Below are positions 27,050 through 35,064 of a stretch of 45,701 bases of DNA, piece by piece. The position numbers were made by a program, and so were the translations under genes. The DNA is from Sphaerochaeta sp. GTDB taxonomy: Bacteria; Spirochaetota; Spirochaetia; Sphaerochaetales; Sphaerochaetaceae. Where the stretch lies: assembly GCA_004294855.1 (NCBI GenBank), contig SHOI01000003.1, forward strand, positions 1,264-46,964, read 5' to 3'. Positions within the stretch are counted from its first letter, which is position 1; the number at the start of each line of letters is the position of its first letter. The notes under the pieces were generated by a model. That model worked only from the letters and a program-made list of their open reading frames with translations. It had not been told where the DNA came from and searched no databases.

Positions 27050-29119
27050 ATGGTTACCATTATCAAGCGTGATGGACGGGAGGTTTTCTGCGAGGCACGG
27101 AAGATCACCGACGCAATCTCGAAAGCGGCGCACGCCGCCGGCGAGCCGATCGATTCGGTCGCTCTTACCAATCGGGTGCTGGAGCGAATCTTACATCGAA
27201 CCGCCGTTGAAGTCGAGGAAATTCAAGACCTCGTCGAAGAGGCGCTCATCGAAGCGAACTACCCCAAGACAGCAAAAGCGTACATCCTCTACCGGAAGGA
27301 GCGGCAGCGGATTCGGGAAGGGAACGCCCTGATCAAGGCGACCCGGAACCTCTTCGATTCTTACCTTGAAGACAAAACCTGGCAGATCAAAGAAAACGCC
27401 AACGCCCGCAAGAGCGTCAACGGGATGAACAACTATATCCGCGAGCGGCTGACGGAAAGCTATTGGCTGAACGACATCTACCCAAAGACCATCAGGGAAG
27501 CTCATCTGGAAGGAACTCTCCACCTGCATGATCTGGGGTTCTTCGGACCCTACTGCTGCGGATGGGACCTTCGCCTGCTTCTGGAGAAGGGCTTCGGAGG
27601 GGTGGAGGGGAAGGTCTCCTCGAAACCGGCGAAGCACCTCCGTTCCTTTTTAGGCCAGATCGTCAACGCGACGTTCACCCTTCAAGGGGAGTGCGCCGGA
27701 GCTCAGGCGTGGTCCTCCTTCGATACCTACTGCGCTCCCTTCGTCCGCTCCGACAGCCTGGAGTACAAGGAGGTGAAGCAGGCGATCCAGGAGTTCGTCT
27801 TCAACCTCAATGTTCCGACCCGGGTGGGCTTCCAATGTCCCTTTTCCAACCTCACCTTCGACATCACCCCGCCGAAAACCCTCAGCGAGCAGCCGGTGAT
27901 CATCGGAGGGGCGCTCCAAGACACCTGCTACGGCGAGTATCAGGAGGAGATGGATCTGATCAACAAGGCGTTTTGCGAAGTGATGGAGGAGGGGGACGCC
28001 TCTTCCCGAGTCTTCACCTTTCCGATTCCCACCTACAACGTAACCAAGGAGTTTCCGTGGGAAAGCGAGGTCGTCGACGCGATCTTTTCGATGACCGCCA
28101 AATACGGGATTCCCTACTTCTCCAACTACGTAAGCAGCGACCTCAGCCCCGAGGACGCTCTGTCGATGTGCTGCCGGCTTCGCCTCGATACAAGCGAATT
28201 GCGCAAGCGCGGAGGCGGGCTCTTCGGTTCGAACCCCTTAACCGGCTCGATCGGGGTGGTGACAATCAACCTCAGTCGGCTCGCCTGGGAAAGCGCCGAT
28301 GAAAATGAGTTCAGGGAAAAGCTGTTGTCTGCCGCCCTGCTGGCCAAAGAGAGCCTTGAAATCAAGCGCAAGATCATCGAAGGAGAGACGGATCGGGGGA
28401 TGTATCCCTTCAGCAAAGTGTACCTTTCGAGCGTGAAGGAGAGCCAGGGGACCTACTGGGCGAACCACTTCTCCACGATCGGGGTGCTCGGAATGGAGGA
28501 GGCGTGCATCAACCTTCTGGGAAGCAGCCTGCTCGAGGATGCAGGGCAGGCGTTCGGACTGAGAACCCTTGCCTATCTTCGGGAAGTCATTCAAAGCTTC
28601 CAGGAGACGAGCGGCGGAGTCCTGTACAATCTGGAAGCCACCCCCGCCGAAGGGGCGAGCTACCGTCTGGCGAACCTCGACAGAAAAGCGTATCCCGAGA
28701 TCGTCACAGCGGGGGAGAAGGAACATTATTACACCAACTCCAGCCAACTGCCCGTCTCTTCCACCAAAGACATCTTTGAAGTGCTGGAGAAACAGGATGA
28801 GCTGCAGTGTCAGTACACCGGAGGAACGGTCCTCCACCTCTACCTCGACCAGCGGATCAAGGAGGCCGCCTTGGCGAAGCTTCTGGTCAAACGGGTGTTC
28901 TCCCGCTACAAGCTGCCCTATCTTTCCCTCACGCCGACCTTCTCCACCTGCACCGATCACGGGTATCTCGTCGGCGAACGGAAGACGTGCCCCCACTGCG
29001 GGAAGGCGACCGAGGTGTGGACCCGGGTGGTCGGGTATCTCAGGCCGGTTGAGGACTTCCATCCGGGAAAACAGGAGGAGCACTCCCAGCGCTCCTTCTT
29101 CAAGGCGGAGGCGGTATGA
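27050..29119 (+). CDS. nrdD: Anaerobic (class III) ribonucleoside-triphosphate reductase
   Basis: 689-residue glycyl-radical enzyme that makes dNTPs without oxygen, using formate or a thiol reductant. An N-terminal ATP-cone (TIIKRDGREVFCEARKI) provides allosteric control. The catalytic barrel follows, with the C-terminal zinc site CTDHGYL...CPHCG and the glycyl-radical loop TRVVGYLRP (Gly near residue 662). ATG 27050 has GGCAAGGAG upstream; the track start at 26999 lies in the riboswitch platform. The stop overlaps nrdG as ATGA. Expected control: repressed by B12 through the riboswitch and by NrdR. Confidence 0.97.
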   Translation: MVTIIKRDGREVFCEARKITDAISKAAHAAGEPIDSVALTNRVLERILHRTAVEVEEIQDLVEEALIEANYPKTAKAYILYRKERQRIREGNALIKATRNLFDSYLEDKTWQIKENANARKSVNGMNNYIRERLTESYWLNDIYPKTIREAHLEGTLHLHDLGFFGPYCCGWDLRLLLEKGFGGVEGKVSSKPAKHLRSFLGQIVNATFTLQGECAGAQAWSSFDTYCAPFVRSDSLEYKEVKQAIQEFVFNLNVPTRVGFQCPFSNLTFDITPPKTLSEQPVIIGGALQDTCYGEYQEEMDLINKAFCEVMEEGDASSRVFTFPIPTYNVTKEFPWESEVVDAIFSMTAKYGIPYFSNYVSSDLSPEDALSMCCRLRLDTSELRKRGGGLFGSNPLTGSIGVVTINLSRLAWESADENEFREKLLSAALLAKESLEIKRKIIEGETDRGMYPFSKVYLSSVKESQGTYWANHFSTIGVLGMEEACINLLGSSLLEDAGQAFGLRTLAYLREVIQSFQETSGGVLYNLEATPAEGASYRLANLDRKAYPEIVTAGEKEHYYTNSSQLPVSSTKDIFEVLEKQDELQCQYTGGTVLHLYLDQRIKEAALAKLLVKRVFSRYKLPYLSLTPTFSTCTDHGYLVGERKTCPHCGKATEVWTRVVGYLRPVEDFHPGKQEEHSQRSFFKAEAV

Positions 29120-29799
29120 TCCGGGGGATCGAGGGCGTCTCCTTCCTCGATTACCCCGGCTTGCTCAGTTGCGTCCTCTTTCTCGGAGGATGCAACTATG
29201 ATTGCTTCTACTGCCACAATCGCTCTCTTCTGCAACCGGGAGAGGAAGTTCTCTCACTCGGGGAGGTCGAATCCTTTCTCGCCGAGCGAAAAGGCCTGCT
29301 CGATGCCTTGGTGGTCAGCGGAGGAGAGCCGACGCTGCACAAGGAAATCACATCATTGTTTTCGATCGGAAAAGGGTTGGGGTATCTGACGAAGCTGGAT
29401 ACCAACGGCTCAAGGCCCGAGATCCTCAAAACCCTCTTGGAAGCCGATCTCCTTGATTACGTGGCTCTGGACATCAAGGCGCCGCCGGAGCGGTATCGGG
29501 AGATCTCAGGCGGCTCCTTCCTGCCGGTGTTTGAATCGCTGAACCTGCTGAAGCGACACAGGGAACATAAGAAGACATTCTCCTTCGAGATCCGGACCAC
29601 GATGGCCTCGACGTTGGGGAGGGAGGATATTGAACAATTGGCCTCCATTGTGGGAGAGGTCCCCCGATGGGTTCTCAACGAGTACCGGGTCCCGAGAACC
29701 TTCAAAGAGGAGGATCGGGACCGGGTGCATCAAAAGTATCTTTGTAAAGATGAATTACAAGGACTCTTGCCCCTTCATCCCGCTTTGTGCCTAGGGTAG
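29116..29799 (+). CDS. nrdG: Anaerobic ribonucleotide reductase activating protein (radical SAM)
   Basis: 227-residue radical-SAM activase that installs the glycyl radical on NrdD. The Fe-S motif is GGCNYDCFYCHN (CxxxCxxC) and SAM-binding VVSGGEPTL follows. It is somewhat longer than E. coli NrdG and of the pyruvate-formate-lyase-activase-like NrdG2 type. Translation is coupled to nrdD by ATGA. Its stop overlaps the convergent metK stop by nine bases. Confidence 0.95.
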   Translation: MIRGIEGVSFLDYPGLLSCVLFLGGCNYDCFYCHNRSLLQPGEEVLSLGEVESFLAERKGLLDALVVSGGEPTLHKEITSLFSIGKGLGYLTKLDTNGSRPEILKTLLEADLLDYVALDIKAPPERYREISGGSFLPVFESLNLLKRHREHKKTFSFEIRTTMASTLGREDIEQLASIVGEVPRWVLNEYRVPRTFKEEDRDRVHQKYLCKDELQGLLPLHPALCLG

Positions 29800-30912
29800 C
29801 GACAAGATTCGTTCCCGCTCCCAGGGTAGATCAGGTTTTCCGAAGTGTCCGTAGTTGGTCGTCCGCCTGTAGATCGGAGCCCGTAAATTGAGCGCTTCGA
29901 TCATCCCCTTGGGGGTGAGGTCGAAGTTCCTTCGGATAATCCGAATCAACTCATCTTCGCTCATCACTCCCGTGCAGAACGTCTCGACGGCGATCGAGAT
30001 CGGTTCGGCGATCCCGATCGCATAGGAGAGCTGAACCTCGCACACCGTACAGAGGCCGCTGCGAACCAGATTGGTCGCGATCCACCGGGCCAGGTACGCT
30101 CCGCTTCGATCCACTTTGGAGGGATCCTTGCCGCTGAACGCGCCGCCGCCGTGATGCCCGATTCCGCCGTAGGTGTCGACGACAATCTTGCGTCCGGTGA
30201 GACCGGTATCGCCGGCCGGCCCTCCGATGACGAAGCGGCCGGTGGGGTTGATGTACAATGCGGTGTTCCTGTCGAAGAAGCCGCTGGGTTCCAGAGTGGG
30301 GATGATGACCTCCTTTTTGAGGAAGTCCACGAGATCCTTATGGGCGATCTCTTCGCCGTGCTGGTGGCTGAGCACCACCGCGTCGATATGGTGGGGTCTG
30401 CCGTGTCGGTAGGCGAGGGAGATCTGGCCTTTCGCGTCGGGGCGAAGGAAGTCCGTCTTCCGGCGGACAGAAGCTGCCCGTTTCAACAGTTCGTGCACCC
30501 AGTAGACCGAAGCGGGCATCAGGACGGGGGTTTCTTTGGTCGCATAGCCGAACACCATCCCCTGGTCGCCGGCCCCGTCGTGATCCACCCCCAGGGCGAT
30601 GTCCGCCGATTGCCGGCCGATCAGATTGGTGACGGAAAGGCTTTCTGCGTCAAAGCCGATTCCTTCGATCGTGTAGCCGATCCGCCGTACCGTATCGCGG
30701 ACGATTGCATCAACATCAATGTCCGCATTCGTGGTGATCTCCCCCCCGACGATCACCGTATTCGTGGTGGCGAAAACCTCGCAGGCGACCCGGCTGTTCG
30801 GATCGCCTTCCAGACATGCATCCAGGATCGCATCGGCGATCAGGTCGCAGACCTTGTCGGGGTGTCCTTCACCGACCGACTCCGAAGTAAGAACACGGTT
30901 TCTTAAAAACAT
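29791..30912 (-). CDS. metK: S-adenosylmethionine synthetase
   Basis: 373-residue MetK, making SAM from methionine and ATP. Family signatures: SVGEGHPDKVCDLIAD, the GAGDQG loop (HDGAGDQGMVFGYA) and GGGAFSGKDPSKVDRS (phosphate loop). Length is slightly under the usual 380-400. It is preceded by its own promoter and a structured leader of about 113 nt whose stem hides the Shine-Dalgarno. The adenosine-kinase-like gene lies upstream on the same strand. Confidence 0.97.
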   Translation of the reverse strand: MFLRNRVLTSESVGEGHPDKVCDLIADAILDACLEGDPNSRVACEVFATTNTVIVGGEITTNADIDVDAIVRDTVRRIGYTIEGIGFDAESLSVTNLIGRQSADIALGVDHDGAGDQGMVFGYATKETPVLMPASVYWVHELLKRAASVRRKTDFLRPDAKGQISLAYRHGRPHHIDAVVLSHQHGEEIAHKDLVDFLKKEVIIPTLEPSGFFDRNTALYINPTGRFVIGGPAGDTGLTGRKIVVDTYGGIGHHGGGAFSGKDPSKVDRSGAYLARWIATNLVRSGLCTVCEVQLSYAIGIAEPISIAVETFCTGVMSEDELIRIIRRNFDLTPKGMIEALNLRAPIYRRTTNYGHFGKPDLPWERERILSLP

Positions 30913-31025
30913 AAAACCCTTCCTGCATGCGGAAGGGGGAACTCAAAGCAAAATCTGCTGCGCTCCCCTTTTAGCATCGTTGTTTATTGACGCCAGCAAG
31001 CCGGGAGGCCATCAAATCGACGTCA
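30913..31025 (-). promoter_or_regulatory. Candidate switchable leader RNA of metK
   Basis: On the minus strand the 7-bp stem CCCTTCC/GGAAGGG (loop GCATGCA, 30917-30937) buries the Shine-Dalgarno GGAAGG five bases before the ATG. Upstream AAGGGG (30965-30970) can instead pair with CCCCTT (30933-30939), which would free the ribosome site. Between them lies an AGCA/TGCT mini-hairpin, and further upstream a TTGAT-GCC/GGCGTCAA helix. No SAM-I, SAM-II, SMK or SAM-IV signature is recognisable. Confidence 0.5.
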
Positions 31026-31032
31026 TGGACAG

Positions 31033-31061
31033 ATAGTAGCACGCTTGAGCTCTTTGGGCAA
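31033..31061 (-). promoter_or_regulatory. Promoter of metK
   Basis: Minus strand: TTGCCC (31056-31061), 17-bp spacer, TACTAT (31033-31038), located just after the kinase stop codon. Confidence 0.55.
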
Positions 31062-31066
31062 GAACC

Positions 31067-32065
31067 CTAGCGGTACCGCCATCCTCCGCTTTCAAGAAGG
31101 ATTCTCAGCTCCTTCGCCTTCTCCTCGCTGAACTGGGCTCCCCGTTGGGTGACGATCTCGCCGGCAAGAATCGAGGCGATCATTCCCGAGGCTTCGATGT
31201 CCATCCCCTTGGTCCGGGCATAGAGGAACCCCGCCGCATAGACATCGCCCGCTCCGGTGGTGTCGATCGGGTTGGGGGTTCCCTTAGGTGGAATCTTTAT
31301 GATCGTTCCCTCATGAGCGATGAACGAACCCTTGTTTCCGTCTTTCACGATCGCGATTCTGCAGAGTTTGCCCATCGAGCGGCAGCATTCGTAGGGGTCG
31401 TAGTTGTCAAAGAGGATTCGGGCTTCTTCCCGGTTCGCAAAGACGATGTCGCACGATTCTTTGATCAAGTGAAGGAATGCTTTGTGGTAACGCCCGACGG
31501 CGAAGGGATCCGCCACGTCGAAGGAGACGATGGTGTGGTGCTCTTTGGCGATCATAAGAGCCCGTTCGATCGCCCTTCGCTGGGATGCCGTATCCCACAT
31601 ATAGCCGGTGAAGTGGAAGATCTCGGCGTTTTTTACCGACTCTTCGGAGACGTCGGCCGCTTCATACAGGCGATTCGCCCCCAGAAAGGTATTCATGCTC
31701 CGTTCACTGTCTTCGCTGATGAGAATGATCGTGGAACCGGTCTTCTGCTTGTCGGTACAAACGAGTTCGTCCCGAACCCCCAAGGAGGCAAGGCGCTCCC
31801 GATAGATCGTCGCATAGGAATCGTTGCCCAGCTTCCCCGCCAACGTTGTTTCCACTCCCAGAGATGCGAGGGCGATGATCGTGTTTGGACACGATCCGCC
31901 GCAGGAGTAGGAGACATTCCGATCCTCGACCATCTGCAGAAGCTCTTCCCGGCGCTCTTCGTCGATCAGAGCCATCGTACCCTTATGAATCCCGAGCCGG
32001 GCGATATCTTCGTCGCTCGCGTTGATGATGATATCGATGAGGGGATTGCCAATTCCGTAGACCAT
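31067..32065 (-). CDS. PfkB-family kinase, probably adenosine kinase
   Basis: 332-residue ribokinase-fold kinase. N-terminal GIGNPLIDI, sugar-site CGGSCPNTIIALASLG and the catalytic/anion-hole motif DTTGAGDVYAAGFLY are clear. Overall length and the HKGTMALIDEERREEL region resemble bacterial adenosine kinases more than fructokinases, though sugar kinases of the same fold cannot be excluded. The start has AGGAGACGG upstream. It is immediately upstream of metK, which suits recycling adenosine released from the SAM/SAH cycle. Confidence 0.85.
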   Translation of the reverse strand: MVYGIGNPLIDIIINASDEDIARLGIHKGTMALIDEERREELLQMVEDRNVSYSCGGSCPNTIIALASLGVETTLAGKLGNDSYATIYRERLASLGVRDELVCTDKQKTGSTIILISEDSERSMNTFLGANRLYEAADVSEESVKNAEIFHFTGYMWDTASQRRAIERALMIAKEHHTIVSFDVADPFAVGRYHKAFLHLIKESCDIVFANREEARILFDNYDPYECCRSMGKLCRIAIVKDGNKGSFIAHEGTIIKIPPKGTPNPIDTTGAGDVYAAGFLYARTKGMDIEASGMIASILAGEIVTQRGAQFSEEKAKELRILLESGGWRYR

Positions 32066-32088
32066 TACCGTCTCCTCTGTCCGCGCTC

Positions 32089-32118
32089 ATTCTAACACCA
32101 TAAAGCAGCCTCGTACAA
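32089..32118 (-). promoter_or_regulatory. Promoter of the adenosine-kinase-like gene
   Basis: Minus strand: TTGTAC (32113-32118), 18-bp spacer, TAGAAT (32089-32094), then a short leader with AGGAG before ATG 32065. Divergent from murA. Confidence 0.55.
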
Positions 32119-32121
32119 CGC

Positions 32122-32150
32122 TTGATTGGAGGGCGGGACGGAAGTACGAT
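32122..32150 (+). promoter_or_regulatory. Leaderless promoter of murA
   Basis: TTGATT (32122-32127), 17-bp spacer, TACGAT (32145-32150), six bases to ATG 32157, no Shine-Dalgarno. Confidence 0.55.
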
Positions 32151-32156
32151 AGAGAT

Positions 32157-33446
32157 ATGAGCGAATATCGGATCATCGGCGGAAACGCGGCAAGTGGCGA
32201 GGTGTTGATCAGTGGCAACAAGAACGCCGCCCTTCCTTGCCTTGCGGCGACTTTGCTCACCGACGATCCGATCCGTCTCTCCAACGTTCCCGAAATTGAA
32301 GATGTAAAGGTGATGATCGCCCTGCTGGAAAGTCTGGGTTCTTCCGTTGTCCGCGAAGGCAAAGGGGTGTATACGATCCAATCCGGAAGCGGCGGGGCGA
32401 GCCTGCCAAAAGATCTGGTCCAAGCGGTCCGCGGTTCGATCCTCCTGCTCGGGCCGCTACTCGCTCGGAACGGCGAAGTGACGATTCCTCCCCCCGGAGG
32501 GGATGTGATCGGCTTAAGAAGATTGGACACCCACTTTATCGGGTTGTCCGCATTGGGAGCAAGCGCCAAGCTCAATGAAGGCGGGTCGCTTCATTTCAAG
32601 ATTACCGGGAGAGGCCTGATCGGGAATGATATCTTCCTTGATGAAGCTTCGGTGACCGCCACCGAGAACGTGATCATGGCCGCTTCCCTCGCCGAAGGAG
32701 AAACGACGGTCTTCAATGCGGCGTGCGAGCCGCATGTCCAGGATCTTTGCCATCTTTTAGTGCGGATGGGCTCCTCGATCGAGGGGATCGGTTCAAACCG
32801 CCTGATCATCACCGGATCGAAGAAGCTCACTGGAGCTTCCTATACGCTCGGCTTCGACTACATGGAAGCGGGCTCGTTCATCGGCCTGGCCGCCGCCACC
32901 GGGGGCGAAGTGCTGATCAAGGGGATCGATCATCGGCATTTGAGGATTCTCCATCTGGGTTTTGAGCGGATCGGCATCGCTTGGGAACATGACGGACCCT
33001 CTTCGATTCTCGTCCCCAAAAAACAACGAAAAGTTCTTGTCAAAGAGGTGGGAGGGCAGACCACCAAGATCGACAGCGCTCCGTGGCCGGGATTTCCGGC
33101 GGATCTGCTGAGCATCCTCACCGTTGCAGCGACCCAATCCCGCGGTTCGATTCTCATCCACGAGAAAATGTTCGAGTCGCGGATGTACTTCATCGACTGG
33201 CTGATCCGGATGGGTGCGGACATCATCCTCTGCGACCCTCACCGGGCGGTGGTTCAGGGGCCGAGCGTTCTGATCGGATCGGTCTTGAGCAGTCCCGATG
33301 TCCGGGCGGGGATGGCCCTCGTCATCGCAGCGGCCGCCGCCCGGGGGGAGTCGGTCATTCAAAATATCTACCAGATCGAGCGGGGATATGAGAATCTGAG
33401 TGAAAAGCTGACCTCGTTGGGAATCGACATGGTTCGAAGCGGTTAG
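32157..33446 (+). CDS. murA: UDP-N-acetylglucosamine 1-carboxyvinyltransferase
   Basis: 429-residue MurA, first committed step of peptidoglycan synthesis (enolpyruvyl transfer to UDP-GlcNAc). Canonical features: GGNAASGEVLISGNKNAALP at the N-terminus, RGSILLLGPLLAR, and the active-site loop PPGGDVIGLRRLD. In the loop the usual catalytic Cys (115 in E. coli) is Asp116, a change known in Borrelia, Chlamydia and Mycobacterium that prevents fosfomycin alkylation. Lys22 in GNKN is retained. Followed by a 379-bp non-coding region. Confidence 0.96.
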   Translation: MSEYRIIGGNAASGEVLISGNKNAALPCLAATLLTDDPIRLSNVPEIEDVKVMIALLESLGSSVVREGKGVYTIQSGSGGASLPKDLVQAVRGSILLLGPLLARNGEVTIPPPGGDVIGLRRLDTHFIGLSALGASAKLNEGGSLHFKITGRGLIGNDIFLDEASVTATENVIMAASLAEGETTVFNAACEPHVQDLCHLLVRMGSSIEGIGSNRLIITGSKKLTGASYTLGFDYMEAGSFIGLAAATGGEVLIKGIDHRHLRILHLGFERIGIAWEHDGPSSILVPKKQRKVLVKEVGGQTTKIDSAPWPGFPADLLSILTVAATQSRGSILIHEKMFESRMYFIDWLIRMGADIILCDPHRAVVQGPSVLIGSVLSSPDVRAGMALVIAAAAARGESVIQNIYQIERGYENLSEKLTSLGIDMVRSG

Positions 33447-33825
33447 ACGTTTTTTCTTTTTTGTGCACAAGTTATCCACAAGGATACTAAACACCCTATA
33501 ACCCCCAAGAAACAGATAAGAAAAACAAAAGGGGCGCCGTCTAAAAATACAGAGATAAGCTATCTGTTAAGTTTTTATATTAAATAAAAATAAACTCTTG
33601 TTTAGTGGTTTGTTTTACTCTAAAACCGATATAAGTTTTATGTGGTTTTTAGTAGGTTGGACACAACTTAACGGAACTCCCTCTACCCAGCGTATCCACA
33701 AGTTGTCCACAGGCTGTACAGAAGAGAAAAACATCATGTAATTACCTTGATAGCGAGAGTTAGAGGTGACTTTCCCGCTGGATCCCGCCGTCTTGTTCAT
33801 CTGATAACATGTGGATAGCTTGTCC
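33447..33825. other. Non-coding region with a second DnaA-box cluster
   Basis: 379 bp without a supportable gene. DnaA-box-like 9-mers: perfect TTATCCACA (33472-33480), GTATCCACA (33692-33700), TTGTCCACA (33703-33711) and TGTGGATAG (33810-33818, opposite orientation). The middle (about 33550-33660) is very AT-rich with an AGATA/TATCT hairpin. It may be a DnaA titration or regulatory locus. The T-run just after murA could aid termination, but no good stem precedes it. Confidence 0.65.
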
Positions 33826-34947
33826 CTACTGCTCTTCTTCGGCAAACTCCTGTTCATCGATCTCGATCCAGCGATTGTTTTTTGCATGAAGCGATGCCCG
33901 CCTCAGGACTGAAAAAAGCTGGCGGACATTTCCCGGCCAGTGGTAGCTTTGAAGCAGCTTGATCGATGTGTCGGTTACCGGGCGTCGTTCGGAGAGGGTC
34001 GAATAAAAATGCCGGATGAGCAGGGGGATGTCTTCCTTGTGCTCCCTTAGCGGCGGCATATGGATCTGGGCATCAGTGATCCGGTAGAAGAAATCTTTGC
34101 GCATCTGTCCTTCGGCGACCAGCCTTAAGAGCTTTTCATTGCTGGCGGTGACGAGTCTGAAATCGCTTGAGCGGAGCTTCGTATCGCCGAGGCGCCGATA
34201 TTCCCCGTTCTCCAGCAAACGAAGCATATGGGCTTGGAAGATGAGCGGCAGATTCTCCACCTCATCCAGAAAGAGGGTGGAGTTGTTTGCCTGGCATAGG
34301 AGGCCGATGAGTTCGTTGGTCGCGTCGGTGAACGCTCCTTTGGCATGTCCGAAGAACACCGATTTGCCGACAGCGTCATTGAGCAGCGAGCAGTTGATGG
34401 CGATGATGTGCCGCTGGGGAAAACGACGGCGGTGAAGATACTCGGCGGCGAGCTCTTTTCCCGTCCCGGTTTCGCCGTAGATGTGCACCGGGCAATCTTT
34501 CGTCGCATAGAACTCAAGCAGGCTTCTCAGCTCGACCATCAGCTTGCTCTCACCGACAAGACCGCTGGACCAGACGGGAGATGATTCTTTGACGAGTTCC
34601 GTCTTTCCGATTCGGCAGATCTCTTGGAACACCTCCTCCCAGTTGACGGTTCGTTTGTGCATCAACCGGATCTTCAGATCATAGGGGTTGCGGAAGTTTT
34701 GAACCGGCTCATCCCGGGTGAAGATGATAATCGGGGCGGAGCATCGACTTTCACCGAGGTGGCGGAGAATTTGGCCGGCGGTAATCTTCGGCTCTTTGGT
34801 GTCGATGATGATCATGTCGGGAGTCTCGGATTCAAGGGCTTCAAAGAGCGCAGCCGGCAGGTTGAAGAGCTGAAGATATGGTTGGGTAAACTGTAGCTTA
34901 AACCGCTCCTTGGTTCTCCAGTCCAAGGAGAGTACGAATAGAGACAT
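33826..34947 (-). CDS. Sigma-54-activator-like AAA+ protein lacking a DNA-binding domain
   Basis: 373 residues. The N-terminal 110 or so form a receiver-like fold with possible phosphoacceptor D49 (DMIIIDT), T77 and K98, though acidic-pocket residues are incomplete. The AAA+ domain has Walker A GETGTGKE (158-165), Walker B STLFLDE, the arginine-finger region and WPGNVRQL. The sigma-54-contact loop reads GAFTDA instead of GAFTGA, and the protein ends about 30 residues after the lid with no Fis-type HTH. It may act from solution or without sigma-54. AGGAGTATACGT precedes the ATG. Same strand as ctpA-rsmE, 117 bp downstream. Confidence 0.85.
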   Translation of the reverse strand: MSLFVLSLDWRTKERFKLQFTQPYLQLFNLPAALFEALESETPDMIIIDTKEPKITAGQILRHLGESRCSAPIIIFTRDEPVQNFRNPYDLKIRLMHKRTVNWEEVFQEICRIGKTELVKESSPVWSSGLVGESKLMVELRSLLEFYATKDCPVHIYGETGTGKELAAEYLHRRRFPQRHIIAINCSLLNDAVGKSVFFGHAKGAFTDATNELIGLLCQANNSTLFLDEVENLPLIFQAHMLRLLENGEYRRLGDTKLRSSDFRLVTASNEKLLRLVAEGQMRKDFFYRITDAQIHMPPLREHKEDIPLLIRHFYSTLSERRPVTDTSIKLLQSYHWPGNVRQLFSVLRRASLHAKNNRWIEIDEQEFAEEEQ

Positions 34948-35064
34948 ACGTATACTCCTATCTTGTTTTAAGGGTGTAAAGGAGAGGCAAAGGAGTAGAA
35001 CGCAACCCTACCATAGTCTTACCAAAGACATTCAACGGCTATCTACTATCATTTTGAGAGGTTT

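Noticed and set aside
30913-31025. Known SAM riboswitch (SAM-I, SMK) in the metK leader
   Set aside because: None of the conserved core sequences of these classes is visible, so the leader is reported only as a candidate of unknown type.
33615-33887. 90-aa ORF in the murA to sigma-54-like gap
   Set aside because: Overlaps the end of the AAA+ gene in another frame, no ribosome site, and crosses the DnaA-box region.
34948-35064. Sigma-54 (-24/-12) promoter upstream of the AAA+ gene
   Set aside because: TGG and TTGC elements occur, but the GG-to-GC spacing is wrong for a sigma-54 promoter.
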